Source of the DNA: Proteiniphilum saccharofermentans
GTDB taxonomy: Bacteria; Bacteroidota; Bacteroidia; Bacteroidales; Dysgonomonadaceae
Assembly (NCBI RefSeq): GCF_900095135.1
Contig: NZ_LT605205.1
Span: forward strand, 1,426,001 to 1,490,000
Direction of reading: 5' to 3'
DNA: 64,000 nucleotides
The notes beneath the pieces were generated by a model, which worked only from the letters and a program-made list of their open reading frames with translations, did no database searches and was not told the origin of the DNA. Position numbers and translations under genes: made by a program. Positions 1-8,950 of the stretch are shown here, in pieces. The number at the start of each line of letters is the position of its first letter. Position 1 is the first letter of the stretch.

Positions 1-766
1 CTGATTCGGCACATAGTGAAGCGGCATCCGGCAACAGCCTGTTCCGGTTCTCCAGAATAAAACTTCCTGCTTCCAGAGCCAATACATTTACCGACCAGGG
101 GGGGCGCAATGACCGGATACCATCGATTATCTGTTGGTCGGCAACAATATACCCCAGGCGTAATCCGGGAATGCCAAATGTTTTTGTAAGCGAGTGTACG
201 ATAATCAGATTCTTGAATCTGCCTTGCAACTCTTTTACCGATTCGTTCCGCGGGCATAGCTCGTCATAAGCTGCATCCACGACAAAACAGGTATGGTGAT
301 TTTTGCTGCAAAAACGTGAAATAGTATCGTTACTCACAAGCGTTCCGTCGGGATTGTTCGGTACGCCGAACCAGGCCATATCAACTTCAAAGTGGGGGGT
401 ATCCTGCAATGATCCTATCGGGAGGAACGAAATCTCATGCCGATAAGTGCGACAGGCATCCTCATACTCTGAAAAGGCAGGATAGGGGATTACACTTTTC
501 CGGTGTTGAAAGAGGTGTGCGAGCAAATAAAACGCCTCTGCAGAACCGTTTGTGACCAATATATTATCGGGAGATACAGCGTGAAAATCTGCCAATTGAG
601 ATGTTAATTTACGACTGTTTGGATCAGGATAATTGCGGATGGTATCCATATGACTTTTCAGATAATCCGCAATAGTCTCCGATTCGTTCCGGTAAGGAAT
701 ATTAGAGCTGAAGTCACATCTTATATCCGCATAATCATATATGTCGTTACCATGTCCTGTTTGCAT
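1..766 (-). CDS. cobD: Threonine-phosphate decarboxylase-like PLP enzyme, 3' end cut by window
   Basis: Class-II aminotransferase-fold protein of the HisC/CobD group, which decarboxylates L-threonine phosphate to the aminopropanol phosphate linker of cobalamin. I start it at the ATG at 766, whose product begins MQTGHGNDIYDY, as in CobD proteins. The first 255 codons read open to the window edge. The PLP-binding lysine is in HSLTKTFG (about residue 195) and the following GLRLGY is typical of the family. Upstream it has VTNGSAEAF, the usual PLP-phosphate region. It is the last visible gene of the cob group, after cobQ, with a 96-nt spacer holding a 7-nt tandem repeat. The partner cbiB would be expected just outside the window. 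HisC itself is the alternative, but the context argues for CobD. Confidence 0.85.
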   Translation of the reverse strand, partial: MQTGHGNDIYDYADIRCDFSSNIPYRNESETIADYLKSHMDTIRNYPDPNSRKLTSQLADFHAVSPDNILVTNGSAEAFYLLAHLFQHRKSVIPYPAFSEYEDACRTYRHEISFLPIGSLQDTPHFEVDMAWFGVPNNPDGTLVSNDTISRFCSKNHHTCFVVDAAYDELCPRNESVKELQGRFKNLIIVHSLTKTFGIPGLRLGYIVADQQIIDGIRSLRPPWSVNVLALEAGSFILENRNRLLPDAASLCAES

Positions 767-773
767 TCTTTTA

Positions 774-800
774 ATTACCAATTACCAATTACCAATTATC
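774..800. repeat. ATTACCA tandem heptamer
   Basis: Three perfect ATTACCA units followed by a diverged fourth, in the cobQ-cobD spacer. The same heptamer occurs at 34572-34585 and in reverse complement near 31437-31478, so it is a recurring spacer word and not a one-off. Confidence 0.8.
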
Positions 801-862
801 GTGTGCAGCACATTGTCATTTATTGCCAAAGCATTATCCTTCCCGTTTTTCCTACTAACCAC

Positions 863-2323
863 CTAGGCACCCAGGCACTTATAAACATACTCCATATCCA
901 CATTCTCCCGGATCACATCAGCGAGCCGGTTATATCCCTCTTCCTTACGGGCTTTATAATTGACGGTGGCGGAAATATCGGGATCTATCTGACGTAGCAC
1001 CCGTTCAATAACTGATGCATTATCAAAAATGCCGTGGATATAGGTTCCCCAGGTCTTGTCATTCAGGAAATAACCGTCAGTTTCACCGTTTTCCATACGG
1101 CAGAGCGGACGATTGGAAGATGTATGTCCTGCGTGTATCTCATATCCTTCACCTGAAATATCACTTTCAATAAATGAAAACCGGCATTGTCGCGTTTGTT
1201 TCCCATCAGCAAGGGTAGTGATAACCGGGAGTATGTTCAATCCGGGTAGTACCGGGATATTTCCTTCCACACCATCGGGGTCGCGGACTTCTTCTCCCAT
1301 CATCTGGTAACCGCCACAGATGCCATATACCGGTTTCCCGCTGCGGTGATGGGCCAGAACAACCTTGTCGAGGTGTTTTTCCCGTAATGTTTTTAAATCG
1401 GACAACGTATTTTTTGATCCGGGAATAATAATAATATCGGTCTGCGACAAGGTTTCCGGATTGTCCGAATAGAAAAGGTTCACGTCCGGTATCAGTTCCA
1501 GCATATTGAAATCGGTAAAGTTTGATAAGTGCTTCAACAATACTACTCCGATATTTATTTTTCCCTCTTTAAAAGCTGTTTTTTTCTTTTCGATAACCAC
1601 CCCATCTTCCTGTTCGATAAAAAGCCCTTTACAATAGGGGATAATACCAATTACCGGTTTTCCTGTCAGTCCTTCCAATATCTTTTTGCCATCGTCAAAC
1701 AGGGTGATATCTCCCCTGAACTTATTGATAATAATCCCTTTGATGGCATTGCATTCGGCTTCGGGAAGCAATTGAAGTGTTCCGTACACACTGGCGAACA
1801 CTCCGCCCTTATCAATATCAGCGACCAGAAATGTGGCGGCATTGGTATGCAGTGCCACACGCATGTTCACGATATCTTTCTCCCGGAGGTTGATTTCTGA
1901 AATACTACCGGCTCCTTCAATCACTATTGGATTATAGCGGCTGGCCAGCCTGTCGAACGAACGCATTACTTCCGAGAAGAGTGAGTCCCGGTCAGTCTCG
2001 TTGAAATATTCCCGTGCCGATTTATTCCCTGCGGGTTTACCGTTGAGCACCACTTGCGAGGTTGAGTTGCCGGTCGGTTTCAGCAAGACGGGGTTCATCT
2101 CCACTGTGCAGCCGATTCCGCATGCTTCCGCCTGTACAGCCTGTGCACGGCCTATTTCAAGATTGTCTCCGGTCGGATAGCTGTTGAGTGACATATTCTG
2201 CGCCTTAAACGGGGCAGGGGAATAACCGTCTTGAAGGAATATACGGCAGAAACCGGTATTGATTACCGATTTTCCTACGTCGGAGCCGGTGCCGACAAAC
2301 ATAATGGGACGAAGTTTATTCAT
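863..2323 (-). CDS. cobQ: Cobyric acid synthase CobQ
   Basis: Glutamine-dependent amidotransferase that amidates adenosylcobyrinic diamide side chains to give adenosylcobyric acid. An open frame runs further upstream, but the protein homologous to the family begins at MNKLRPIMFVGTGSDVGKS, so I start at 2323 (486 residues, normal length is close to 490). The dethiobiotin-synthetase-like P-loop is at residues ~8-19. The class-I glutaminase domain has the nucleophile cysteine in YGICGGYQ (~335) and the histidine in TYIHGIFDN (~429). The longer reading would overlap cobC in another frame and has no family similarity. It lies 32 nt downstream of cobC in the same direction. Confidence 0.93.
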   Translation of the reverse strand: MNKLRPIMFVGTGSDVGKSVINTGFCRIFLQDGYSPAPFKAQNMSLNSYPTGDNLEIGRAQAVQAEACGIGCTVEMNPVLLKPTGNSTSQVVLNGKPAGNKSAREYFNETDRDSLFSEVMRSFDRLASRYNPIVIEGAGSISEINLREKDIVNMRVALHTNAATFLVADIDKGGVFASVYGTLQLLPEAECNAIKGIIINKFRGDITLFDDGKKILEGLTGKPVIGIIPYCKGLFIEQEDGVVIEKKKTAFKEGKINIGVVLLKHLSNFTDFNMLELIPDVNLFYSDNPETLSQTDIIIIPGSKNTLSDLKTLREKHLDKVVLAHHRSGKPVYGICGGYQMMGEEVRDPDGVEGNIPVLPGLNILPVITTLADGKQTRQCRFSFIESDISGEGYEIHAGHTSSNRPLCRMENGETDGYFLNDKTWGTYIHGIFDNASVIERVLRQIDPDISATVNYKARKEEGYNRLADVIRENVDMEYVYKCLGA

Positions 2324-2355
2324 TATATGGCAATATTTCCAGTGACGGTTGTAAT

Positions 2356-2886
2356 CTATGGTCGTTTTTCTATGATCGTGACCTGCCCATAAGCAACCGG
2401 TTTGTCGAATGCTCTTTTTACCGGCCAGTTTTTTAACAATATCCTGAATGCACGGATAACCCCTGCATGTGTGATGACCAGTATATTGGCATCTGTTTTT
2501 GGTAAATCTGCAATAAAGCTCTCCACCCTCTGCAGTATGTCCCGATATGACTCTCCATTTGGGCAGGCTTCGTTCAGATAATCGGTAAACCATTTTCCAC
2601 CTCTCTCTGATTCGAAGATTTTATCCCATGTTTGGCCTTCCCATTCACCGAAGTTCAATTCTTTCAACCGGTCGTCAAGGAGTAATGGATACTCCAATGA
2701 TATGCCGAGTTTTACACATCGGCTCAACGGACTGCAAAAAATATGTCCGAACTGTATCCCTGATAATCTCGACCGGATTGATCCCATTTCGGTTTCGAAC
2801 GAGTCGGCCAATGGTACGTCGGTCTGCCCGTAACAGATACCTGATGGTACATCCACACGTGTATGTCGGACAAGATAGAGTTTCAT
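2356..2886 (-). CDS. cobC: Alpha-ribazole phosphatase (histidine phosphatase family)
   Basis: Histidine phosphatase that removes the 5' phosphate of alpha-ribazole phosphate during nucleotide-loop assembly. The start MKLYLVRHTR at 2886 places the catalytic RHxR box at residues 6-9. The second histidine is in VITHAGVIR and the acid in LNFGEWEGQTW. Length is 176 residues, normal for the family. Its ATG overlaps the TGA of cobS as ATGA (2883-2886), pointing to translational coupling. General phosphoglycerate-mutase-like phosphatases share the fold; neighbours cobS and cobQ settle the role. Confidence 0.9.
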   Translation of the reverse strand: MKLYLVRHTRVDVPSGICYGQTDVPLADSFETEMGSIRSRLSGIQFGHIFCSPLSRCVKLGISLEYPLLLDDRLKELNFGEWEGQTWDKIFESERGGKWFTDYLNEACPNGESYRDILQRVESFIADLPKTDANILVITHAGVIRAFRILLKNWPVKRAFDKPVAYGQVTIIEKRP

Positions 2887-3638
2887 GAGATCGGATATAA
2901 TGCAGCACAAACAAGATAAAACGCGAGTTCCGAGAATTGTTGCAATGCGCCCAATACATCACCAGTGAAACCACCTATTTTCCTCTCCGTATATTTTTTC
3001 AAAACCATGACGATCATTGCATAAACCGGAATAACAACCAGAATAATTTTCCAGGATATGAAAACCAGTGGTAGCAGGCCAAATATAAGTGCAATCACGA
3101 ATGTCACCTTATCTGTTCTCCTGCGGGTATGCATCGCCTTACTCTCTCCCGTGCGTGCATAATGGGAACTATTTATCAGAAAAATCGGCATCATCCTGCT
3201 TGATGCATGTGATGCAATTAATACTGTAATAATATGGGATGGGTTGATAGAAAGGAGCAGTGTAAGCTTTGACACAAACAGTAAGATAAGGGCGATGACT
3301 CCATAGGCGCCGATAGTACTCTCTTTCATGATGGCCAAAATACGTTCCTTGTCGCGTCCTCCCCCGAATCCATCAAAAAAGTCCGATAGGCCGTCTTCGT
3401 GGAGGGCCCCGGTTACGATCACCATTACAGCTACGGATATAACAAGGGCGACCGGTACCGGGAATATCCACCGGAACAGTAAAAATATTCCTCCTCCAAT
3501 TGCACCCACAATGATACCAATCAATGGAAAATAACGGAATGCTTTCGTCAGGTTTTCTTCCGAATAGTTGATTTTACCTGCCGGAATACGGCTGTAAAAG
3601 AAGAGTGCATGGAAAAAGAGGTTGATTTGCTGCTTCAT
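2883..3638 (-). CDS. cobS: Adenosylcobinamide-GDP ribazoletransferase CobS
   Basis: Integral membrane cobalamin synthase that joins adenosylcobinamide-GDP with alpha-ribazole (or its phosphate) to make the complete cobamide. At 251 residues it has the family length. The conserved acidic loop ALHEDGLSDFFDGFGGG is present about one third in, followed by the KERILAIMKESTIGAYG segment. The rest is a series of hydrophobic helices. It is 34 nt downstream of cobT and overlaps cobC by 4 nt. Confidence 0.93.
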   Translation of the reverse strand: MKQQINLFFHALFFYSRIPAGKINYSEENLTKAFRYFPLIGIIVGAIGGGIFLLFRWIFPVPVALVISVAVMVIVTGALHEDGLSDFFDGFGGGRDKERILAIMKESTIGAYGVIALILLFVSKLTLLLSINPSHIITVLIASHASSRMMPIFLINSSHYARTGESKAMHTRRRTDKVTFVIALIFGLLPLVFISWKIILVVIPVYAMIVMVLKKYTERKIGGFTGDVLGALQQFSELAFYLVCAALYPIS

Positions 3639-3672
3639 CTTTCCGGTTTGCTAAAATAGGCTATTTTCCACT

Positions 3673-4701
3673 TTATGTCGATGAATGGAAATGTTTGTTT
3701 CTGACATCATGTACACCGGCCTCTTCGAAACCGGCCATCTCATTGAGGAAGATCAATGCTGACCTGACAATGGGATAAGCCAGGGCAACTCCGGTTCCTT
3801 CTCCTAACCGCAGGTTGAGATGTAGGATCGGATTGCCTTTCAGGTACTTGAGCATCAATATATGTCCCTTTTCATCCGATGAATGGCTGAAGAGGGTGTT
3901 TTCGAGGATATCGGGTTGAATTTCGTATGCAGCCAGAAAAGCAGAAGTCGCAATAAATCCGTCGGCAACGACCAACATATTTGACCGTTTAGCCTCGAGT
4001 ACGGCTCCGCACATCATTGCAATTTCGAAGCCACCGAATGTAGCCAGTGTTTCGACCGGAGTAGCGGGATAGTATTTTTCGGCAACCCGTTGAAGTATTT
4101 CACATTTATGACGGACACCTGCATCATCATGACCGGCACCTCGTCCCACACAATCATCGAGGGGGATGCCCGTAAATTTATGCAGTAACAGCGATGCCGG
4201 TGAAGTATTTCCGATACCCATTTCCCCGAAACCTATCACGTTGCAGCCATTCTCAAATTCCTGACGGACAAATTCTGCTCCTTTTTCCATCGCCTTGTGA
4301 CAGGTTTCTATGCTCATGGCAGGCTGATATAACATATTGTTTGTGCCACGGCCTAATTTGGCATCAATAACACCTGATCCTGCCGGAAAATCGAAATCGA
4401 CACCGGCATCGATAATTTTCAGGTTGATACCGTGCTGGCGTGCGAACACATTGATCCCGGCGCCTCCATGGACGAAGTTCATTACCATCTGATGGGTGAT
4501 CTCTTTCGGGCAGGGGCTTACCCCCTCGTCGGCAATGCCATGATCGGCTGCAAATACCAGTATGGCAGGATTACATAGTTCGGGCGTCAGTGTTTGCTGT
4601 ATCCTACCGACCTTAAAAGCAATCTCTTCAAGTTTGCCGAGCGAACCTGCCGGCTTTGTACGGCTGTCGATCTTCTGCCGAAGTGCAGTTTCAATATTCA
4701 T
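3673..4701 (-). CDS. cobT: Nicotinate-nucleotide--dimethylbenzimidazole phosphoribosyltransferase CobT
   Basis: Activates the lower-ligand base by transferring phosphoribose from nicotinate mononucleotide, giving alpha-ribazole phosphate. The 342-residue protein shows the family signatures FAADHGIADEGVSP, GFGEMGIGNTSPAS and, near the C-terminus, LRLGEGTGVALAYP, which carries the catalytic glutamate. No bluB is visible in the window, so the base may be scavenged. The cobU-cobT spacer (4702-4770) is filled with GAAGTTAGAA-like repeats. Confidence 0.94.
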   Translation of the reverse strand: MNIETALRQKIDSRTKPAGSLGKLEEIAFKVGRIQQTLTPELCNPAILVFAADHGIADEGVSPCPKEITHQMVMNFVHGGAGINVFARQHGINLKIIDAGVDFDFPAGSGVIDAKLGRGTNNMLYQPAMSIETCHKAMEKGAEFVRQEFENGCNVIGFGEMGIGNTSPASLLLHKFTGIPLDDCVGRGAGHDDAGVRHKCEILQRVAEKYYPATPVETLATFGGFEIAMMCGAVLEAKRSNMLVVADGFIATSAFLAAYEIQPDILENTLFSHSSDEKGHILMLKYLKGNPILHLNLRLGEGTGVALAYPIVRSALIFLNEMAGFEEAGVHDVRNKHFHSST

Positions 4702-4770
4702 ATTTTTTAATCATATAAAGAAGTTAGAAATCAGAAGTTAGCACTGAGAAGTTAGAATTTTTCACTTTCT

Positions 4771-5280
4771 TCACTTCAGTTGCAATGGAATACCGGATAC
4801 CATCACGTATGCCTTATCGGCCGATGCGGCAATATGCTGGTTGACCCATCCCTGCAGATCGGTGAAATGGCGCGAAGCCTCATCGGGAGCATGAAGTCCC
4901 ATCCCTATTTCATTACTGACGATGATTAGCCGGAAATCCTGCTGAATGAAACCGTTCCATTCCGACTTTGCCTCTTCCAGTGCAGCGTCGAGATTATAGT
5001 CGTTATCATGGAAGATATTGGTCAGCCACAGTGTAATGCAGTCAAGCAGGACAGTTCGACCGGCAAGTGAGAGAGAACGCAAATATTTCTCTTCTTCGAT
5101 GGTTTCCCATTGTTCACCCCGGTCAGCCTGATGACGACGGATACGTTGTTCGAAATCATCGTCCCAGCGGCGGGACGTGGCAAGATATAACGGGCTGGAG
5201 GAATATTCTTCCGCCAACTTTTGTGCGAATCGGCTTTTGCCTGATCGTTGTCCGCCTGTAATGAAAATAATCTCCCGCAT
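4771..5280 (-). CDS. cobU: Adenosylcobinamide kinase / adenosylcobinamide-phosphate guanylyltransferase CobU
   Basis: Bifunctional kinase and guanylyltransferase giving adenosylcobinamide-GDP, the entry point for salvaged cobinamide. The P-loop ITGGQRSGKS is at residues 6-15. The guanylylated histidine lies in RIRRHQADRGEQW, and the conserved VSNEIGMGLHAPDEASRHF block follows. Length is 169 residues, typical. It follows btuB by 88 nt; a TAAATTTG box in that gap could give the cob genes a promoter of their own. Confidence 0.94.
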   Translation of the reverse strand: MREIIFITGGQRSGKSRFAQKLAEEYSSSPLYLATSRRWDDDFEQRIRRHQADRGEQWETIEEEKYLRSLSLAGRTVLLDCITLWLTNIFHDNDYNLDAALEEAKSEWNGFIQQDFRLIIVSNEIGMGLHAPDEASRHFTDLQGWVNQHIAASADKAYVMVSGIPLQLK

Positions 5281-5350
5281 TATTTTTCTGTTTTATTTTA
5301 CACTAAGTTGTTTTCTAGTGCGCAAAATCAATTTGCACCATGTTCAGATG

Positions 5351-5358
5351 CAAATTTA
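5351..5358 (-). promoter_or_regulatory. Possible -7 box upstream of cobU
   Basis: TAAATTTG matches the Bacteroidota -7 consensus TAnnTTTG and lies 70 nt upstream of the cobU start, overlapping no gene. I find no clear -33 TTG at the right spacing, so this is a weak call. Confidence 0.35.
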
Positions 5359-5368
5359 CCTAATTTCT

Positions 5369-7528
5369 TCAGAACGAATAGCTGAATGACCCCATAATAC
5401 TACGTCCCGGCATATTGTATCCGTCTTTTTCGGTGTAATTTTCATCGAGCAGGTTGGATACTGATATCCCGACACGTGCTTTCGGGGTTACATTATAGTA
5501 AGCAGAATAATCAAAAACCAGATGTGCCGAATGTTGAAGAACCTGATCGGTTGTTTCATAATCGCCCTTGGTGTAGTAATCTTCCGGTTTTATATCGGGA
5601 CGAAGGCTGGTAGGATTCCAATTTTCGTCATAGGCAAACATCCAGTCCTGTTCCAGCCGTTTTCCGATATAGCGTGCGTTTAGCCGGGTTACAAAACCGC
5701 GGTTGGTATCAAATGTAATACCGAAGTTCCCTGTATTGCGGCGTACGTAGAGTATATCTTTGGTCAGCGTCTTCTCATCAGGTGTGCCTTTTCCTCTTAT
5801 TTCATCAAATTTGTTATTGAACATATGGGTGAAACCTGCATATAGTTCCAGGCTATTTTGCGATCCAAACTCTTTGGCGATATCGGATGAGAACATAAGC
5901 TCCAGCCCGTTCATGCGGCCATTTGTGGCATTCGCAAAGGTGAAGTACATGTCGTTGGTTGTTTCATCAAATTTTGTCTCGTTCACGATCTTATTTTTAT
6001 AAAACGCGTGAAAATAGGACACATCTAAATTCAACCATTCATTATTGGATATGTTCATCCCGAAATCGAATGAAGTGGATGTTTCAGCTTTCAGGTCTTC
6101 ATTTCCTTTGTATTTCATGCCTCCCGCCTCGAATTGTCCGGCCATCTTATAGGCGTCGGGCATGTAGAAAGCGTTTCCTGCACTGGCATGGATGTTCAGT
6201 ATAGGTGTAAGGAAGTATTTGATCCCGACCGAAGGGTTGAAGTTGGAATAATTGTTACTTTTCTTTTCGTTACCGAGAAAATCATCTGCTTCCAGTGTGA
6301 ATTTGGTGTAGCTATAGCGTAGGCCGGCATTGACAAATAGATTGTCTTTTGTGTATGCTCCTTGTACAAATACCGATGAAGCAAAGCTATTATGATCAGG
6401 ACGGTAAGGATCCGTCTGCGTCATTTTATCTGTAAACCGTTCGGAGGAGACGTTCAGTGCATCCAGGTCGATTCCTCCGATCAATTGGAAATCACCCCAG
6501 GTATGTGTATCGCTTAACTTCAATCCATATTGTTTGACCGACTCCTTGTAGTTGATAAATGCATTATCGGTGTTGTTGTCGTAATTGCTCTCATTATAAA
6601 CAGAATAATAGGGGGAGATAAGCAATATGTTATTGAACGTATTGCGACGGACATCGACTGAGGTATTGGTCCGGTCGAAGTCTTTCTTGGTCAATCCTTC
6701 AGAATGCCAATAGTTACCGGGCATTTCAATGTCATTTGAAGTGACGAATATGCCTGACAGATCGGCACTCCAGAGGTCATTGAACCCAATATTCAATTTC
6801 CCCATGAATTGGTTGATCTGGTATTGGCTGTTGGTCATGATATCGCCATACGATTTTTTGTCGAGGATCAATTCCTCTTTTTCCGATAAAGAAATCAGAT
6901 TCTTTTTCCCGATACGATAATCTTTATCCTGTGCTTTCCTTGAAAAGCCGAGTGCTAAAGAAACGTTATCGGAAATGCCTCCCGATGCATATCCGTTGAA
7001 GTTGGTCTGCCCGAAATTTCCGGCGCTAAGGCTGATATTGCCAGTCCGGCTATCACCGGGTTTGCGTGTGATGATATTAATCACGCCACCCATTGCGTCC
7101 GATCCATAGAGCACTGAGTAGGGGCCTTTCACTACTTCTATCATCTCGATAAAATCGGTTGGGATAGAAGTGAGATTGGTTGTCCCGGCCGGTTTGCCAT
7201 CGATCAACACCAATGTGTAGTTGCGGTTATGGGCGGAAGGGCTGAACCCACGCATACCTATGGCCGATGAAGAGCCGGGATATTGTATGATGTCAAGGTT
7301 GACAGTCCGTTTAAGCAGGTCGGCCGCATTGTCAGCCTGTACGGTGGTTATTTTTTTACTGTCGATGATCTCCACTTTCTGTGGAACGCTCTTTAAAGGT
7401 AGTCCCATACGAGTAGCGGTGACCACTACTTCCTCCAGGTCATATGTTTGTTCGGCAGAATCCTGCGCATAGAGGAGTGTGCCAGTGAAAAGCAAGGCAA
7501 AAATGCCGGTGAAAAATTTCTTGTTCAT
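5369..7528 (-). CDS. btuB: TonB-dependent outer-membrane corrinoid receptor (BtuB-like)
   Basis: Outer-membrane gated channel for corrinoids, energised by TonB. The 719-residue precursor begins with a signal peptide (cleavage likely after LLYAQ). A TonB-box/plug start EEVVVTATRMGLPLKSVPQ follows, then plug motifs GMRGFSP, VLIDGKPAG and VVKGPYSVLYGSDAMGGVINI. The remainder alternates as beta-strands and ends in an aromatic (GSFSYSF), as in 22-stranded barrels. The assignment to corrinoids rests on the riboswitch upstream and the cob genes downstream. It has no SusC-type N-terminal domain. Confidence 0.88.
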   Translation of the reverse strand: MNKKFFTGIFALLFTGTLLYAQDSAEQTYDLEEVVVTATRMGLPLKSVPQKVEIIDSKKITTVQADNAADLLKRTVNLDIIQYPGSSSAIGMRGFSPSAHNRNYTLVLIDGKPAGTTNLTSIPTDFIEMIEVVKGPYSVLYGSDAMGGVINIITRKPGDSRTGNISLSAGNFGQTNFNGYASGGISDNVSLALGFSRKAQDKDYRIGKKNLISLSEKEELILDKKSYGDIMTNSQYQINQFMGKLNIGFNDLWSADLSGIFVTSNDIEMPGNYWHSEGLTKKDFDRTNTSVDVRRNTFNNILLISPYYSVYNESNYDNNTDNAFINYKESVKQYGLKLSDTHTWGDFQLIGGIDLDALNVSSERFTDKMTQTDPYRPDHNSFASSVFVQGAYTKDNLFVNAGLRYSYTKFTLEADDFLGNEKKSNNYSNFNPSVGIKYFLTPILNIHASAGNAFYMPDAYKMAGQFEAGGMKYKGNEDLKAETSTSFDFGMNISNNEWLNLDVSYFHAFYKNKIVNETKFDETTNDMYFTFANATNGRMNGLELMFSSDIAKEFGSQNSLELYAGFTHMFNNKFDEIRGKGTPDEKTLTKDILYVRRNTGNFGITFDTNRGFVTRLNARYIGKRLEQDWMFAYDENWNPTSLRPDIKPEDYYTKGDYETTDQVLQHSAHLVFDYSAYYNVTPKARVGISVSNLLDENYTEKDGYNMPGRSIMGSFSYSF

Positions 7529-7607
7529 TGTTGAAAAATTTACAGTTAAACATTCGTTTGAACCATAAACTTTCGAGGGAGAGAGTGTTTTGAAATTCCG
7601 GATACAA

Positions 7608-7638
7608 GGAGAATTTAAATGCGGGAGAATTTAAATGC
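7608..7638. repeat. 15-nt tandem duplication in btuB leader
   Basis: GGAGAATTTAAATGC occurs twice, separated by a single G, between the riboswitch and the btuB start. On the transcript this adds two identical AT-rich segments to the leader. No function can be read from sequence. Confidence 0.7.
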
Positions 7639-7665
7639 CGGAAATGATCTCAACGCTGCTTTTAT

Positions 7666-7872
7666 CCCGAAAGCTTGCATGGCTGATGCTTTCGGTCAGG
7701 TCTTCCGGCTCGTTCCCGGTTATCCGTTGCCTTCCCACCCCGATTTATCGGGACAGTGACTTTTACATTTGAAAATGTCGGATAACCCTGTAAATAGGGA
7801 ACATACGGCTGCGGGTACAGCTTCGGCTTCTTCGCTTATGGCAAACTACCGAATTCCATTGTGCCCGAAAGC
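7666..7872 (-). promoter_or_regulatory. Cobalamin riboswitch controlling btuB-cob
   Basis: The transcript of the minus strand carries the conserved blocks of the cobalamin riboswitch in order: the 5' P3-region GGAATTCGGT element, GCTGTACCCGCAGCCGTA, the GTCACTGTCCC...GGGAAGG block, and the B12 box AGCCGGAAGACCTGACC at 7694-7710. P1 can form between 7865-7872 and 7688-7695 (8 perfect pairs). The 5' strand of P1 is repeated exactly at 7666-7674 (GCUUUCGGG), so the P1 3' strand CCGAAAGC can pair with either copy. Sequence after the alternative hairpin is not U-rich, so classic intrinsic termination is not obvious. Expected to lower btuB and cob expression when adenosylcobalamin is abundant. Confidence 0.93.
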
Positions 7873-7876
7873 GCTG

Positions 7877-7884
7877 CAAAAGTA
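7877..7884 (-). promoter_or_regulatory. -7 promoter box for the riboswitch transcript
   Basis: TACTTTTG fits TAnnTTTG and lies 4 nt before the P1 5' strand, so transcription would start at or next to the first base of the riboswitch. This makes btuB-cob a transcription unit separate from btuFCD. Confidence 0.65.
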
Positions 7885-7957
7885 CTGTTTTTATTTGGGA
7901 TTCGGAAATGAAATATTGGAGGGTTTATTTGGAGATCGGTTTGTTTGGTGAAATAAT

Positions 7958-8764
7958 TTATTTTTTTCCATTGCGTAACCTCTGTTCAGATACGGGAAAG
8001 ACTACCGGTTTACCTGATATGGGATTAGTCTTTACGATCACTACCGTGTCATATACATTTTCGATATGTTCATAGGTAATCACCACTTCGGGTGCTCCCT
8101 GGCAAAAGGTTGTCCCGTTTTTCATCATCAGGAGGAAGTCGCAATACTCGGCAGCAAGTGAGAGATCGTGTAAGATCATCATCACACTGAGTTTCATCTC
8201 TTCGTTCAGTCGTTGGATCAGGTTCATGAACTGCATCTGATGGGTAATATCAAGGTGTGATGTCGGTTCGTCGAGTAACAATAAGCGAGGGTGTTGTGAT
8301 AAGGCGCAGGCAATATTGGCCATTTGTCGCTCACCACCACTCAATTCCGTCATCGATTTGTGGCGCAGACGATAGGTATTGGTCAGATGCATATAATGGT
8401 GTGCTATCTCGATATCTTCTTTCCTGTCGAAGAACTGGAATGGTTGACGGTAGGGAAGACGTCCCATCAGTACATATTCTTCTACCGATAGTTCTGCTGT
8501 TTCGGAGAATTGCGAGACAATGGCGAGTTTTTGCGCCTTTTCCCTCCATGTGAGTTCCGATAGGTCAGTTCCTTCAAGCAGGATATTTCCCTCTTTTAAC
8601 GGCAATGTCCCTGAGATACCCCTGAACAGTGTGGTTTTCCCGGATCCGTTGGGCCCGATGATACCCGCAAACGACCCTTCGGGGAGCTTCAGGTTAATGT
8701 CATGTACCCGGAAGCCGCTACTATATCCGCAGGAGAGGTTTTGTATGTCGAGAAAAGGAGGCAT
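7958..8764 (-). CDS. btuD: Corrinoid ABC transporter ATPase (BtuD/FecE type)
   Basis: Cytoplasmic ATPase of a type-II importer for corrinoid. The 268 residues include Walker A GPNGSGKTTL (~38-47), Q-loop IVSQF, signature LSGGERQM and Walker B LLLLDEPTSHLD, followed by the H-loop MILHDLS. Iron-chelate transporters share all these motifs; the flanking B12 riboswitch and adenosyltransferase support corrinoid as substrate. It is 186 nt downstream of btuC across a repeat-filled spacer. Confidence 0.85.
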   Translation of the reverse strand: MPPFLDIQNLSCGYSSGFRVHDINLKLPEGSFAGIIGPNGSGKTTLFRGISGTLPLKEGNILLEGTDLSELTWREKAQKLAIVSQFSETAELSVEEYVLMGRLPYRQPFQFFDRKEDIEIAHHYMHLTNTYRLRHKSMTELSGGERQMANIACALSQHPRLLLLDEPTSHLDITHQMQFMNLIQRLNEEMKLSVMMILHDLSLAAEYCDFLLMMKNGTTFCQGAPEVVITYEHIENVYDTVVIVKTNPISGKPVVFPVSEQRLRNGKK

Positions 8765-8794
8765 TCTATTAATTATGAGTTATGAATTAAAAAT

Positions 8795-8945
8795 TAAAAG
8801 TGAAAAGTGAAAAGTGAAAGAAGTTCAGAAAGAATTCACATAAATTATTCAATCTCCCTTCAATCTTCATCTATCTTCCTCAATCTCCCTCAATCTTTTT
8901 TCAATCTTTTTTCAATCATCCCTTCAATCTCCTTCCAATCATCAC
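8795..8945. repeat. Spacer of degenerate short tandem repeats (btuC-btuD)
   Basis: First AAAAGTGAAAAGTGAAAAGTGAAA-like units, then about ten copies of CAATCT/CAATCA words separated by 2-6 nt (8860-8945). The same words fill spacers at 12133-12231 and 29297-29345. No open reading frame of interest and no palindromic spacing; it does not behave as a CRISPR. Confidence 0.75.
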
Positions 8946-8950
8946 ATCAA

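Noticed and set aside
2324-2593. N-terminal extension of cobQ
   Set aside because: The extra 90 codons overlap cobC in another frame and lack similarity; the P-loop opening of CobQ fits the start at 2323.
8860-8945. Possible CRISPR array
   Set aside because: Units are 6-7 nt, degenerate, with 2-6 nt gaps and no unique spacers of 25-40 nt; no cas genes anywhere in the window.
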